The notes: generated by a model not told the origin, from the sequence alone. A stretch of 64,000 bases of DNA from Thiodiazotropha sp040506275 (GCA_040506275.1 JBEVXD010000008.1:131801-195800); one strand, 5' to 3'; counted from the stretch's first letter, positions 31,478-41,368 are shown. Numbers and translations are program-made.

Positions 31478-32266
31478 ATGAAAAGAAGCTTAATTGGGAG
31501 TCTTTTATACTGTTTTTCTATTGCGGTTTCCGCGGCAGTTGTGGGTGAGCCTGTTGAGTATCGTGACGGCGATACCCTGATGAAGGGTTTTCTGGCCTAT
31601 GACGATGCCATTCAAGGTAAACGTCCCGGCATACTCGTGGTTCATGAATGGTGGGGTCACAATGAGTACGCCCGTAACCGGGCCAGGCAGCTTGCTGGTA
31701 TGGGTTACACCGCGCTGGCTATAGATATGTATGGTGAAGGCAAGCAGGCCAGTCATCCAAAGGATGCAGGCAAGTTTGCTGGCGAAGTCAAAAAGAACAT
31801 GACCGTTGCTACCGCTCGATTCAAGGCGGCACTGGCAAACCTGCAAAGTCACGATACCGTTGAAATAGAGGATATTTCCGCCATTGGCTACTGCTTTGGT
31901 GGTGGGATTGTGTTGGAGATGGCCCGCAGAGGTTTAGATCTGGATCTGGTGGGTAGTTTTCACGGTAGTCTGCCGGCAACGGAACCAGCGAAAAAAGGGG
32001 GCGTAAAGGCTGAGGTGCTGGTGTTTAATGGTGCTGATGATCCATTCGTAAAACAGGAACATATCGATGCATTCATGGCAGAGATGGCACATGCGAATGT
32101 GAAGCACACCTTCACAAATTATCCTGGCGCCAAACACTCATTTACCAACCCTGACGCTGACAAATTCGGCAAACAGTTCGAGTTGCCTCTGGCCTATCAG
32201 CAAGAGGCGGATGAAAAATCATGGGAATCACTCTCCAAGGCACTGAAGTCTATCTATAAGAAGTAG
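31478..32266 (+). CDS. Exported dienelactone hydrolase family protein
   Basis: Protein of 262 residues. Residues 1-19 are a signal peptide ending V-S-A-A. The alpha/beta-hydrolase core carries V-H-E-W-W-G (about 51-56) and the Cys nucleophile elbow G-Y-C-F-G-G (about 137-142), typical of dienelactone hydrolase rather than Ser esterases. The Asp is in N-G-A-D-D-P-F and the His in A-K-H-S-F-T-N-P. Secreted members act on unknown esters or lactones. GAGGATGGAG stands before the ATG. It is divergent from the TlpA-fusion gene. Confidence 0.9.
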   Translation: MKRSLIGSLLYCFSIAVSAAVVGEPVEYRDGDTLMKGFLAYDDAIQGKRPGILVVHEWWGHNEYARNRARQLAGMGYTALAIDMYGEGKQASHPKDAGKFAGEVKKNMTVATARFKAALANLQSHDTVEIEDISAIGYCFGGGIVLEMARRGLDLDLVGSFHGSLPATEPAKKGGVKAEVLVFNGADDPFVKQEHIDAFMAEMAHANVKHTFTNYPGAKHSFTNPDADKFGKQFELPLAYQQEADEKSWESLSKALKSIYKK

Positions 32267-32277
32267 TTGCGGACTGT

Positions 32278-32463
32278 TTACTCATCGTCCCGTTTAACAA
32301 TTAGTGTTATCTCGGACTCGCAGTTGACTATGAGTGATATAGGTCGACAACAGACAGAGCAATCCTCAATATAGGATTGCTCTGTCAGACTGCGGTCAAC
32401 CAAAATCTCATTCGATTCGCCGCAATAGGGGCAGTAGAGCGTTGTGGCTTCAAGCAGATTCAT
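32278..32463 (-). CDS. CPXCG-motif cysteine-rich protein
   Basis: Small protein of 61 residues. Y-C-P-Y-C-G-E (10-16) and C-S-V-C-C-R-P (35-41) make a four-cysteine zinc site, the defining CPXCG family pattern. The family is widespread in gammaproteobacteria and without assigned function. It lies tail to tail with the dienelactone hydrolase gene, 11 bases apart. Confidence 0.85.
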   Translation of the reverse strand: MNLLEATTLYCPYCGESNEILVDRSLTEQSYIEDCSVCCRPISLIVNCESEITLIVKRDDE

Positions 32464-32495
32464 AACTATCCGTTCGGGTAGTCAACTATGTATGG

Positions 32496-33269
32496 TTACT
32501 TTTTTGAACAAAGAATGCGGCGGCAAACACTTTCTGTACGGTTTTGTGCGTGTCGCTCAATATAGTTCTCATAGTGTATTTGTGAGGCGTCGAATGGGCT
32601 GCCTTGTTCCAGGCTATTGATTACCTCATCGGGTAGGCTACGTAGCCAGTTTGTAATAAATCTCTCTCTTCCGCCTTGTATGTCGCAACGTTCAGCATGG
32701 GCCACCTGATGGAGTAAGCTGGCTGCAATCTGTGCAGTGTTAGGTTTGGTCCAGTGGTCGATTGGTTCCTTTAGAGAGCAGTAGATCCTCTGACAATCGT
32801 TAAAGCAGCCGGTTTCTATCGCCTTGCTCCGGTGGATGGTGATCTTATCGAGACTGATCTGCGAGAAATAAGTGGAGAGTGTTTTCTGGGTGGATTTAGG
32901 TAGATGATAGCTCTCCCCAACCTGACCCTTTTGGGCCAGGAGTGCCAGCTTGTTGAACTGTTGTGACAATAAGCGTTTCTGGCTGCTGATAGTTGTTGCT
33001 CTGCTAACAGTGGCTGGACGCTCATGCCTTAAGTCCCGACAGGCTACAAATTCAGCCCCTGGAGCGGTGTTAAAGCGTTCTAATACTTCAAACCCGTTTG
33101 GGCACCTGTTTCGGGAAACGAAGCAGGGCAATCGGTTTTTAAGCCGATAGTCATTGCAGGTGGTTGCTGCCTTTTGGCGGTTGCTTCGGGTTTCAGAGAA
33201 CCGATCAGCATTAACAGGGAGAGAGATGATCAAGCCGATGGTAGCAATTAGGGGGATCCAACGGGTCAT
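32496..33269 (-). CDS. Exported Cys-rich protein with H-x3-H motif
   Basis: Protein of 257 residues, not recognised. Residues 1-21 form a signal peptide (A-D-R after it). Eight or more cysteines in the mature part suggest periplasmic disulfides. Around residue 185 the helix L-L-H-Q-V-A-H-A-E-R-C-D resembles the zinc-protease H-E-x-x-H signature with Gln in place of the catalytic Glu, so a zinc-binding but inactive peptidase-like fold is conceivable. No neighbour suggests a role. Confidence 0.6.
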   Translation of the reverse strand: MTRWIPLIATIGLIISLPVNADRFSETRSNRQKAATTCNDYRLKNRLPCFVSRNRCPNGFEVLERFNTAPGAEFVACRDLRHERPATVSRATTISSQKRLLSQQFNKLALLAQKGQVGESYHLPKSTQKTLSTYFSQISLDKITIHRSKAIETGCFNDCQRIYCSLKEPIDHWTKPNTAQIAASLLHQVAHAERCDIQGGRERFITNWLRSLPDEVINSLEQGSPFDASQIHYENYIERHAQNRTESVCRRILCSKK

Positions 33270-33459
33270 GGTTTTTCCAAAGTGATATTTAATAGTCGAT
33301 AGTGGTTTAAAATCTCGTTCTTGTGCCTTATCTTTTAAAGCGTCAATCCCTTCAATGGTTGTTGATGTGAAGCGTTGGCGTTAAACCTATTATGGTCCCA
33401 CACCGGCAGATCTGCTATAGCAGTACCAGATCAGCACGGTATGGGATGATAGGACGTGG

Positions 33460-34356
33460 TTATGATTTTTCTTGGCTGAGAAGATGTCGCATTTCGTCAA
33501 ATCTACTCGATTCCTGTTGGTCCACATCAGGGTATTGGGGAGCCATTGATTCGAGTGTCTTACGGATAATCCGTGCAACCTGCCAGCGCATATAAGGTTT
33601 ATCGTCTGCCGGAATGGCATACCAGGGCGCCCCAGGTTTCGAAGTGGCAGTCAGGGTCTTATGATAGGCTTTCATATAATCCTTCCAGTGCTGCCGTTCT
33701 TCGACGTCTTTGACAGAAAATTTCCAATGTTTATGTGGTTCATTGAGTCGTGAGAGAAAACGTCTGCGTTGCTCGTCTCTACTGACATTGAGCCAGAATT
33801 TGATGATCACTGTGCCATTCAGTGCCAAGTGGTGTTCGAATTGGTTGATCGAGTCAAAGCGCTGTTGCCAAAGATCGTTCAGATCAGCTGGAACCGATAT
33901 GCGCTGGGACTGCAGATACTCTGGATGAACCCTAACCACCAGGGTCTCCTCGTAATAACTTCTGTTGAATATGCCAATACGACCACGCTCGGGTAGACAG
34001 CGGGTCGTTCGCCATAGGAAATCGTGATCCAGTTCGAGTTTGGAAGGCTGCTTGAATGAAAACACCTGACAGCCACTGGGATCGATGCCGGTCATTACGG
34101 CCCGGATTGTGCTGTCTTTTCCTGCTGCGTCCATCGCCTGGAATAGAATCAACAGTGAACGCCGGTCCTCAGCATAGAGTTGCCGCTGTAGTTCATCGAG
34201 AGCATCGACCTCTTTTGTAAGATTTTTTCTGCACCCTTTTTTTCCCGGTGCGTCATCAGGAGGTTGGGTGGTGAGGTCTTTTGTCTTTAGACTCCCGTCG
34301 GTGGGTACCAGATAAGGGCTCTTGATTGGAGTGGTAAAATTAGCCTTTTTCATCAT
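33460..34356 (-). CDS. Polyphosphate kinase 2 family protein
   Basis: Cytoplasmic kinase of 298 residues that transfers phosphate between polyphosphate and nucleotides. Walker A appears as F-Q-A-M-D-A-A-G-K-D-S-T, the lid and Walker B region as G-R-I-G-I-F-N-R-S-Y-Y-E-E, and the D-E-Q-R-R-R-F lid arginines follow. The single-domain length is the usual PPK2 size. I chose ATG 34356, which has AGGA six bases before it, over a longer frame from 34431. Whether ADP, AMP or GDP is preferred cannot be read. Confidence 0.9.
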   Translation of the reverse strand: MMKKANFTTPIKSPYLVPTDGSLKTKDLTTQPPDDAPGKKGCRKNLTKEVDALDELQRQLYAEDRRSLLILFQAMDAAGKDSTIRAVMTGIDPSGCQVFSFKQPSKLELDHDFLWRTTRCLPERGRIGIFNRSYYEETLVVRVHPEYLQSQRISVPADLNDLWQQRFDSINQFEHHLALNGTVIIKFWLNVSRDEQRRRFLSRLNEPHKHWKFSVKDVEERQHWKDYMKAYHKTLTATSKPGAPWYAIPADDKPYMRWQVARIIRKTLESMAPQYPDVDQQESSRFDEMRHLLSQEKS

Positions 34357-34490
34357 AGATCCTGTAACGTTGATTAGGTCAGCGCGGGAATGTCTGAGCC
34401 CCGTAGGATAAAATCTTGGGGCGAGGGACATACCTTGCCTGGGTGCAGCACATTCAGGTGGTTAAAAATGTTACAGGATCACTGGGTGAA

Positions 34491-34523
34491 ACTACACTAG
34501 TGTAGTATGAGGAACTACACTAG
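34491..34523 (-). terminator. Nested palindrome and hairpin after sucD
   Basis: ACTACACTAGTGTAGT is a perfect 16-base palindrome. Its half ACTACACTAG recurs at 34514-34523. On the minus strand CTAGTGTAGT-tcctcat-ACTACACTAG makes a 10-bp hairpin 10 bases after the sucD stop, a likely transcript end without a T-run. Confidence 0.55.
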
Positions 34524-34533
34524 ATTGTTGTTA

Positions 34534-35403
34534 TCAATCGAGTAGTTCCGCCATACGCTTACCCATCTCAGCCGGTGAGCGAACCACATGTGCCCCTGCA
34601 GATTCGAGTGCCTGAAACTTAGCCTCAGCTGTACCCTTTCCACCGCTGATGATCGCGCCAGCGTGTCCCATGCGTTTACCCGGAGGTGCAGTGACGCCTG
34701 CGATATAGGCGACTACCGGCTTTTTCACATGCTGTTTGATGTACTCGGCGGCCTCTTCTTCTGCAGAGCCTCCGATCTCTCCAACCATGATAATGCCTTC
34801 AGTCTGCTCATCTTCTTCAAATAGTTTGAGGCAATCTATGAAGCTGGTGCCATTGATTGGATCGCCTCCAAGTCCGACGCAGGTGCTTTGACCGAGTCCG
34901 GCCTGAGTGGTTTGGTGAACGGCTTCGTAGGTCAATGTGCCGGAGCGTGACATAACCCCGACTTTGCCTGGCTTATGGATCGAGCCTGGCATTATGCCGA
35001 TTTTGCATGCACCCGGTGTGATAATGCCGGGGCAGTTGGGTCCTATGAGGCGGGATGGGTAGGTTTTCAAGGCCTCCTTGACCTTCAGCATATCGAGGAT
35101 TGGTATGCCTTCAGTGATACAGGCGATAACCTTAATGCCCGCATCTGCAGCTTCAATGATCGCATCGGCGGCGAATGGCGGTGGGACATAGATCATGCTG
35201 GCATCAGCACCTGTATTTGCCACAGCATCATGGACTGTATCGAAAACAGGGCGGTCGAGATGTGACTGCCCGCCTTTTCCCGGGGTGACGCCACCAACCA
35301 GATTGGTACCGTAGGCGATTGCCTGTTCGGAGTGAAATGTGCCCTGCTTGCCGGTAAAACCCTGGCAGATGACACGGGTGTTATTGTCTACGAGAATGCT
35401 CAT
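34534..35403 (-). CDS. sucD: Succinyl-CoA synthetase alpha subunit
   Basis: TCA-cycle enzyme subunit of 289 residues that forms succinate and ATP or GTP from succinyl-CoA. The CoA-binding Rossmann domain starts at residue 1 (C-Q-G-F-T-G-K-Q-G-T-F-H). The catalytic phospho-His lies in G-H-A-G-A-I-I-S-G-G-K-G-T-A (about 245). It follows sucC by 28 bases in one operon. Normal length, no anomalies. Confidence 0.97.
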   Translation of the reverse strand: MSILVDNNTRVICQGFTGKQGTFHSEQAIAYGTNLVGGVTPGKGGQSHLDRPVFDTVHDAVANTGADASMIYVPPPFAADAIIEAADAGIKVIACITEGIPILDMLKVKEALKTYPSRLIGPNCPGIITPGACKIGIMPGSIHKPGKVGVMSRSGTLTYEAVHQTTQAGLGQSTCVGLGGDPINGTSFIDCLKLFEEDEQTEGIIMVGEIGGSAEEEAAEYIKQHVKKPVVAYIAGVTAPPGKRMGHAGAIISGGKGTAEAKFQALESAGAHVVRSPAEMGKRMAELLD

Positions 35404-35431
35404 GTCTCTATATTCCTGTCAGCTGATGGTT

Positions 35432-36592
35432 TCAAGCGGCGGCCGAGACTGCTTTCTTAGCGGCCTCGGTGAAGTCATTGGCGGTTATGAAGTCTAGTCC
35501 GCTGGAAGCGAGCATTTCGAGGCCCTGTGTTGCATTGGTCCCTTCAAGTCTGACTACGACTGGAACGGGTACGCCGATGCTTCGTGCAGCGGTGATGATG
35601 CCTTCAGCGATAAGGTCGCAGCGAACAATGCCACCGAAGATGTTCACCAGCACGGTTTTGACCTGGTCATCAGAGAGAATGAGTTTAAATGCTTCAGTGA
35701 CTCTTTCTGCAGTAGTACCGCCACCGACATCTAGAAAGTTTGCAGGTGCCCCTCCATGAAGCTTAACCATATCCATGGTGGCCATAGCAAGGCCAGCACC
35801 ATTGACCATGCAGCCGATATTGCCGTCCAAGGTTATATAGTTGAGGTCATGTTTTGCGGCAGCGGCCTCTTTTTCATCTTCCTGAGATATGTCGCGCAGG
35901 GCTACCAGCTCCTGATGGCGATACAGGGCATTGCTGTCCAGGTTGATTTTTGCATCCAAGGCCATGAGTTTTCCATCAGTGGTAATAATCAGCGGGTTAA
36001 CTTCGATCAGGCTGATATCCTTCTCTACATAGAGTTGGTAAAGCGCCATCATGATTTTGGAAAACTGTTTGATCTGGTCCCCTGTAAGGCCTAAACCAAA
36101 AGCCAGTTTGCGGCATTGATAGGGCAACATGCCGGTAGATGGGTTAATTACCGTGGTGAGGATCTTCTCAGGGGTCGTGGCGGCGACCTCCTCAATGTTC
36201 ATGCCGCCGGCGGCTGAAGCCATGAAAGCTATGCGGGAACAGGATCGGTCAAGCAAGGCACCGAGATAGAGCTCTCTGTCGATGTCACTCCCCTCTTCCA
36301 CCAACACACTGTTGACCGGGAGCCCTTCAGGGCCGGTCTGATTCGTGACCAGCGTCATGCCGAGAATTTCTCCAGCCATCTGCTCGACTTCATCAAGGCT
36401 GCGTGCCAGTTGTACACCGCCTGCCTTACCCCGTCCGCCGGTGTGGGCCTGGGCTTTGATTACCCAGAGTTTGCCCCCGAGTTCCTGTGCGGCGGTACGG
36501 GCTTCGCTCGGGCTGGAAACGGCCTGTCCCTGAGGAACGGGTATGCCGTAACTGGCAAATAGTGATTTTGCTTGGTATTCATGTAGGTTCAT
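35432..36592 (-). CDS. sucC: Succinyl-CoA synthetase beta subunit
   Basis: Protein of 386 residues. The N-terminal ATP-grasp domain begins M-N-L-H-E-Y-Q-A-K-S-L and contains W-V-I-K-A-Q-A-H-T-G-G-R-G-K-A-G-G, with the E-V-N-P-L metal-binding motif near 195. The C-terminal ligase domain follows with G-G-I-V-R-C-D (about 320). It is the first gene of the sucCD operon. The genes for 2-oxoglutarate dehydrogenase that often precede sucCD are absent here. Confidence 0.97.
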   Translation of the reverse strand: MNLHEYQAKSLFASYGIPVPQGQAVSSPSEARTAAQELGGKLWVIKAQAHTGGRGKAGGVQLARSLDEVEQMAGEILGMTLVTNQTGPEGLPVNSVLVEEGSDIDRELYLGALLDRSCSRIAFMASAAGGMNIEEVAATTPEKILTTVINPSTGMLPYQCRKLAFGLGLTGDQIKQFSKIMMALYQLYVEKDISLIEVNPLIITTDGKLMALDAKINLDSNALYRHQELVALRDISQEDEKEAAAAKHDLNYITLDGNIGCMVNGAGLAMATMDMVKLHGGAPANFLDVGGGTTAERVTEAFKLILSDDQVKTVLVNIFGGIVRCDLIAEGIITAARSIGVPVPVVVRLEGTNATQGLEMLASSGLDFITANDFTEAAKKAVSAAA

Positions 36593-37457
36593 ATTGTTGC
36601 CTTGGTGGATGGTCTGTCGGCCTACTGTTTTTGATTATGAGTCCATAAGCTGAATTATGGCTGGTAGTGAAAAAAATTTATAGTGCTTTGCACAATAAGT
36701 ACTCCGATTCGGCCGTTCTGGCTGAATACCCTCTCCGCTAATTATTAGTCCAGCATAGCAGTCGAGATAATATATATAGTTTTAAATGCTTATTTAATCA
36801 AGTATTGTTCAGCGCAATGCATCATCATCTATGATGATATCGAGTCTTATTTCACCTAAATGCTGCTAATTTCTGCGATTGAGTCTATTTTCATTCATAA
36901 AGCAGTAGTCGGCTGTTTTGCTCCAATCTCTATTGTTTGTTAGGGTATGCGCCCTTCTCCATACCTGATAAGGGATTGGGTGGGGACTTGAATCACTTCT
37001 TCGATTTAAGAGCTTAATTACCGTTTCACCCATAGCCAGGTTTGATTGATGGCTATTAGAAGGCAATGGGATATATCCAGCATAGGTCGGACATCATTCC
37101 ACTGCCGTGAAAACTGGGAATTTTGGGAGCCTTGAATCAACGAATGGATTGTTTAGTGACGGTTGTGATCCTGGTTCAATGCAATCAATGAGTATCAGGT
37201 GAGAGAGTGCCTCCCACTGAGACTGATCCGAAGGTGTGCCGTCGCCTATAGTATTTCTTGAAATAAATAAGGATTGATACGGTTTTATTAATCCTAGAAA
37301 GCCTGTTAATCGCAAACTTTACCTGTTCGCTCAGACTTAAGGCGATGAATGATGTCATCTGTCTCAGTTGTGAAACGCTCACTGTTTGAGTGATTTATCT
37401 GACTGTAAGTCTTCCCATACCCAGCGGGTGATTTAAGCGAAAGACCTGGAGCCGAAT
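36593..37457. other. Long intergenic region between sucC and the KamA-family gene
   Basis: 865 bases without a convincing gene; the short minus-strand frames lack ribosome sites and coding bias. Visible structure: a perfect palindrome ATCATCAT-ct-ATGATGAT at 36821-36838 and AT-rich runs at 36760-36810 that could hold the sucCD promoter (minus strand). The right 350 bases look like non-coding chromosomal sequence. A small RNA cannot be excluded. Confidence 0.4.
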
Positions 37458-38813
37458 ATGCCACAACAATCGTCATTAACTCGAACATTGCTACATAACG
37501 TTGAGTTTGAAGACGCACCTCAACAATTCAAGGTTTTTACTGCACGAGATTTAGATAAAATCGAAGAATTGAAGCAGCTTCCAAGTGAGCTTCTTTTTGA
37601 AATGAGGGTGGTCTCGTCGGTTTTACCCTTTAGAGTCAATAGTTATGTAATTGAAGAGCTCATAGATTGGAGTAGAGTGCCCGACGACCCGATATTTCAG
37701 CTTACATTTCCACAAAAAGGGATGCTTTCTGAATCGAACTATAATCGCATGGCCATGGCGATCCGCTCAGGTGCAGATAAGAAAGCCATACGGACATTGG
37801 CTGATTATATTCGAGCAGAATTAAATCCACATCCTGCCGGTCAGCTGGAACAGAACATACCCTCTGATGAGTCAGGTGATCGTATTCCGGGCCTGCAGCA
37901 CAAGTATCGTGAGACGGTGCTGTTTTTTCCGAGTCAGGGTCAAACTTGCCATAGTTACTGCAGCTTCTGTTTTCGTTGGGCACAGTTTGTTGGTGATAAA
38001 TCTTTGCGCATAGCTACCACTGAGGCTGAAAGTTTATACAGCTATCTGCAAGAGCATACTGAAGTAACCGATCTGTTAGTCACTGGCGGCGATCCCATGG
38101 TGATGAAAAGTCGCCAGTTGAAGAGCTACCTTGAGCCCCTATTGCACCCGCAGTTCAATCATATTCAATCAATCAGGATAGGTACAAAAGCCCTTAGCTT
38201 CTGGCCTCAACGTTTTATAACTGATGATGATGCCGATGAGTTGGTTGAGCTGTTGCACCATCTTGTTCTGGCAGGGAAACATGTCGCCATCATGGCGCAC
38301 TATAATCACTGGCGTGAATTGGATACGGATATAGCACGGGCCGCGATACGACGTTTGAGGGCCACTGGCGCTGAAATACGAAGTCAGGGGCCTCTGCTGG
38401 CGCACATCAATGATCAAGCCGATGATTGGGTGAGGATGTGGAATGAACAGGTCAAGCTGGGTGTAATTCCCTACTATCAGTTTGTCGAGCGGGATACTGG
38501 CGCAAGACACTATTTCGAAGTGCCTCTTTATAAAGCCTGGGAAATTTACCGGGAAGCCATGCAAAAGGTTTCGGGTCTTGGTCGCACTGCCCGTGGCCCA
38601 AGTATGAGTGCAGCACCAGGTAAGGTCGAGATACAGGGTATTGCAGAAGTTGATGGAGAGAAGGTATTTGTTTTGCGGTTTATTCAGGCTAGAGACCCTT
38701 CTTGGGTGCAGACACCTTTTTTCGCAAAATATGATGAAAAGGCGACTTGGTTCGATCAATTGAAGCCTGCCAATGAGGCATCAGCTCGCTTTTTTCAAGA
38801 TCCAGTCACTTAA
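37458..38813 (+). CDS. KamA-family radical SAM protein (lysine aminomutase-like)
   Basis: Protein of 451 residues. C-H-S-Y-C-S-F-C-F-R-W (about 175-185) is the radical-SAM C-x3-C-x2-C typical of lysine 2,3-aminomutase. L-V-T-G-G-D-P-M (about 213-220) is the SAM-binding G-G-D-P. The N-terminal 150 residues are longer and different from EpmB. The PLP-binding Lys region of true KamA could not be placed with confidence, so the reaction (amino-group migration or other) is open. It stands alone between the sucCD promoter region and gltA. Confidence 0.8.
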   Translation: MPQQSSLTRTLLHNVEFEDAPQQFKVFTARDLDKIEELKQLPSELLFEMRVVSSVLPFRVNSYVIEELIDWSRVPDDPIFQLTFPQKGMLSESNYNRMAMAIRSGADKKAIRTLADYIRAELNPHPAGQLEQNIPSDESGDRIPGLQHKYRETVLFFPSQGQTCHSYCSFCFRWAQFVGDKSLRIATTEAESLYSYLQEHTEVTDLLVTGGDPMVMKSRQLKSYLEPLLHPQFNHIQSIRIGTKALSFWPQRFITDDDADELVELLHHLVLAGKHVAIMAHYNHWRELDTDIARAAIRRLRATGAEIRSQGPLLAHINDQADDWVRMWNEQVKLGVIPYYQFVERDTGARHYFEVPLYKAWEIYREAMQKVSGLGRTARGPSMSAAPGKVEIQGIAEVDGEKVFVLRFIQARDPSWVQTPFFAKYDEKATWFDQLKPANEASARFFQDPVT

Positions 38814-39244
38814 AGGGGCTCCGTAAAATCCGAAAGCTAACACCTTGCGATCAAACAGAGGGGGCGATCAGACTGGGTTTGGCTTATATGATGTAAAACT
38901 CAATAGTTATCATTTAGATAAACTTGTTGATGTTTCTGTATGGCTTCAAGGTATAATTTGTAGGCTTATAAAATAATTATATGAGGAGTTGGAGGTTATA
39001 CCTATAGTTGTTTTCTGCATCATTAAGTGGATTTTACTAAGTGGCACGCGTTTGTGTCGCTTGTAAAGCTTGAAACTCTCAATGTGTTCAGTCAACATTA
39101 TAGCTCCTACCCCTACCATGGGCAGTAAAAATATATAATCATTTCACAGGGTTATGCCTGTTTTCACTGTGACTGGCCTTTTTAGCAAAATCGGCATATC
39201 GTGTCGGATAGTGGGTTGGTTTGCGGTAATTTACGGAGTTCACC
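38814..39244 (+). other. Regulatory region upstream of gltA
   Basis: About 430 bases with no gene. It gives gltA a leader of about 290 bases, unless another promoter lies nearer, and contains a candidate promoter at 38927-38957. Confidence 0.4.
38927..38957 (+). promoter_or_regulatory. Candidate sigma-70 promoter
   Basis: TTGATG, 19 bases, then a perfect TATAAT at 38952-38957. The -10 is consensus, the -35 is weak and the spacing is long. Confidence 0.4.
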
Positions 39245-40546
39245 ATGGCGGATAATCAAAAAACTTATACCTTGACCAATGATGAGACCGGAGTGTCGAT
39301 CAAGCTACCGGTTCGGGAGTCGGTACAGGGTCCACCGGCAATTGACGTCTCCTCGCTCTACAGTGATGCGGGTGTTTTTACTTACGATCCGGGCTTTATG
39401 TCCACAGCAAGCTGTAACAGTAAAATCACTTTTATCCAGGGTGAGGTGGGTATCCTTGAATATCGGGGTTATCCCATCGAGCAACTTGCTGATGGCGGAG
39501 ATTTCCTGGAGACAGCTTATCTGCTCTTGAACGGTGAGCTTCCCACTAAAACCGAATTGGTCGATTTCAACAGTTTGATCAGCCGCCATACGATGCTGAA
39601 CGAGACTCTGAAGCACTTTTTTGGCGGTTTTCACTATGACGCCCACCCTATGGCGATCATGGTCGGGGTTGTAGGTTCCTTGTCTGCTTTTTACCACGAT
39701 TCACTGGATATCAACGATCCTGAGCAGAGACAAGTGGCTGCCCATCGTCTGATCGCAAAGATGCCTACCATTGCTGCCGCCAGCTTCAAACACAATATTG
39801 GCGAGCCGATCATGTATCCCCGCAATGACCTCTCATATTGTGCGAATTTGCTGCACATGATGTATGCCACCCCTTGTGAGCCTTATGAGTTGGATCCTGT
39901 TGCTGAGAAGGCGCTCAATCTGCTTTTCATTCTACATGCGGATCATGAGCAGAATGCCAGTACTTCAACAGTCAGACTCGCTGGTAGCTCATTGGCTAAC
40001 CCCTTTGCCTGTATTGCTGCAGGTATTGCCTCTTTGTGGGGGCCTGCCCATGGCGGTGCCAACGAAGCGGTTCTGGATATGTTGAATGAGATTGGCGATG
40101 TATCACAAATCGATAAATACCTGGCCAAAGCGAAAGATAAGGATGATGGTTTCCGCTTGATGGGATTCGGTCATCGTGTCTATAAAAAATATGATCCACG
40201 CGCCGGCATCATAAGAGAAGTCTGTCATCAGGTGCTTGAGCGTCTTGCTGACGACAGCAATCCAATGTTCGAGTTAGCCCAGCGTTTGGAGGAGATTGCG
40301 CTTAATGATGAGTATTTTATCGAACGTAAACTCTATCCGAATGTAGATTTCTATTCCGGTATCATCTATCGGGCGCTCGGTATACCTAACAATATGTTCA
40401 CGGTTATGTTCGCAATTGCCAGAACAGTTGGTTGGGTCGCGCACTGGATGGAAATGATGGATGATCCCAGGCAGAAGATCGGTCGTCCCCGGCAGATCTA
40501 CAAAGGCTATCCGCGGCGTGACTATATGCCGATAGATAAGCGCTAG
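39245..40546 (+). CDS. gltA: Citrate synthase (type II, hexameric)
   Basis: TCA-cycle entry enzyme of 433 residues condensing acetyl-CoA and oxaloacetate. The catalytic residues are seen in H-A-D-H-E-Q-N-A-S-T-S (His), G-F-G-H-R-V-Y-K-K-Y-D-P-R-A (His) and the Asp in N-V-D-F-Y-S-G. The N-terminal small domain (residues 1-60) typical of NADH-regulated gammaproteobacterial enzymes is present. An ATG preceded by GGAG. Normal length. Confidence 0.97.
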   Translation: MADNQKTYTLTNDETGVSIKLPVRESVQGPPAIDVSSLYSDAGVFTYDPGFMSTASCNSKITFIQGEVGILEYRGYPIEQLADGGDFLETAYLLLNGELPTKTELVDFNSLISRHTMLNETLKHFFGGFHYDAHPMAIMVGVVGSLSAFYHDSLDINDPEQRQVAAHRLIAKMPTIAAASFKHNIGEPIMYPRNDLSYCANLLHMMYATPCEPYELDPVAEKALNLLFILHADHEQNASTSTVRLAGSSLANPFACIAAGIASLWGPAHGGANEAVLDMLNEIGDVSQIDKYLAKAKDKDDGFRLMGFGHRVYKKYDPRAGIIREVCHQVLERLADDSNPMFELAQRLEEIALNDEYFIERKLYPNVDFYSGIIYRALGIPNNMFTVMFAIARTVGWVAHWMEMMDDPRQKIGRPRQIYKGYPRRDYMPIDKR

Positions 40547-40567
40547 GAAATCTGCAACTTAATTGGA

Positions 40568-40644
40568 GAAATGTCCTGGATTGACGACGAATAATTTCCT
40601 GAAAGATATTTTTATGGATTATTCGCCTTGAGCCAGGGCATTTC
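40568..40644 (+). terminator. Long hairpin downstream of gltA
   Basis: GAAATGTCCTGG (40568-40579) pairs with CCAGGGCATTTC (40633-40644), and inner AATAAT with ATTATT. The whole forms a long imperfect 3' stem-loop without a T-tail. It is probably an end or stabiliser of the gltA transcript. Confidence 0.5.
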
Positions 40645-40708
40645 TACATGCTGAAAGGTTTAGGGGCTGGATTCTTATTGGCCCCGCGTAATAGTGCGGC
40701 TATCCCAG

Positions 40709-41368
40709 TCAGGTTTTATGGGGTAGTGAAGCATTCATATCAAAAAATCCCGCGTCAGAATCCGTTGATTGTTCCCTTGCCATGATCTCTTTTAACTGCC
40801 TGAGATTTGCCCCTTCATAAGGTCGGCTGTCAAACGGGTCCAGTGGGCGCCTATGACGGCTATCGGTTGGAAATACAACCAGTAAAAACTGTATCTCTTC
40901 AGCTGAGAAGGTAAAGCAAGGTATTGTCTCATGGCTGCCATCGCTGAAGTTCAGGTTGCGTTGTTTCTCTTGCCATGGAATGTGCAGGTCGCTTAGGGAG
41001 AAGAGCACCTCCTCTGGTGTATCGGCATGCAGATGTAACTCTATCCTGCTGTTACTGTCTGCGGTTCCCTGAAGTACCGGCCCTACCAATTGTGGATGGA
41101 AGTTTTTTAGAGCCTGCATCGCCTCCAGAGCGTTTTCACGCAGCAGTTGCAATGCGTCTGGTTGTTGATGACCCAGGATCAGTCGTTGCTGTTCCTGAAG
41201 GGCGAACTCTACCTCTTCCCTGCTCGGCATCATCTGCTGACGGGTAACGCCAAGCTTAGCTGCCGCTTTGCGACAAGCATAGGCAATATTATCAGTGCGC
41301 AACTCAGTCAGTATGCGAGCGGCCTCGTAAGCAATGCGTTTTTGTAGAAGTCGTTTGCCGCTGGTCAT
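40709..41368 (-). CDS. Conserved gammaproteobacterial hypothetical protein
   Basis: Soluble protein of 219 residues. The N-terminal helix-rich part (R-I-A-Y-E-A-A-R-I-L, A-C-R-K-A-A-A-K-L-G) and a beta-rich C-terminal half with D-P-F-D-S-R-P-Y-E-G-A near 190 resemble a protein found uniformly in gammaproteobacterial genomes, often described as UDP-N-acetylmuramate-alanine-ligase-like or simply hypothetical. No catalytic motif is visible. It lies beside mrcA but 170 bases beyond its end, so no operon is evident. Confidence 0.65.
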   Translation of the reverse strand: MTSGKRLLQKRIAYEAARILTELRTDNIAYACRKAAAKLGVTRQQMMPSREEVEFALQEQQRLILGHQQPDALQLLRENALEAMQALKNFHPQLVGPVLQGTADSNSRIELHLHADTPEEVLFSLSDLHIPWQEKQRNLNFSDGSHETIPCFTFSAEEIQFLLVVFPTDSRHRRPLDPFDSRPYEGANLRQLKEIMAREQSTDSDAGFFDMNASLPHKT

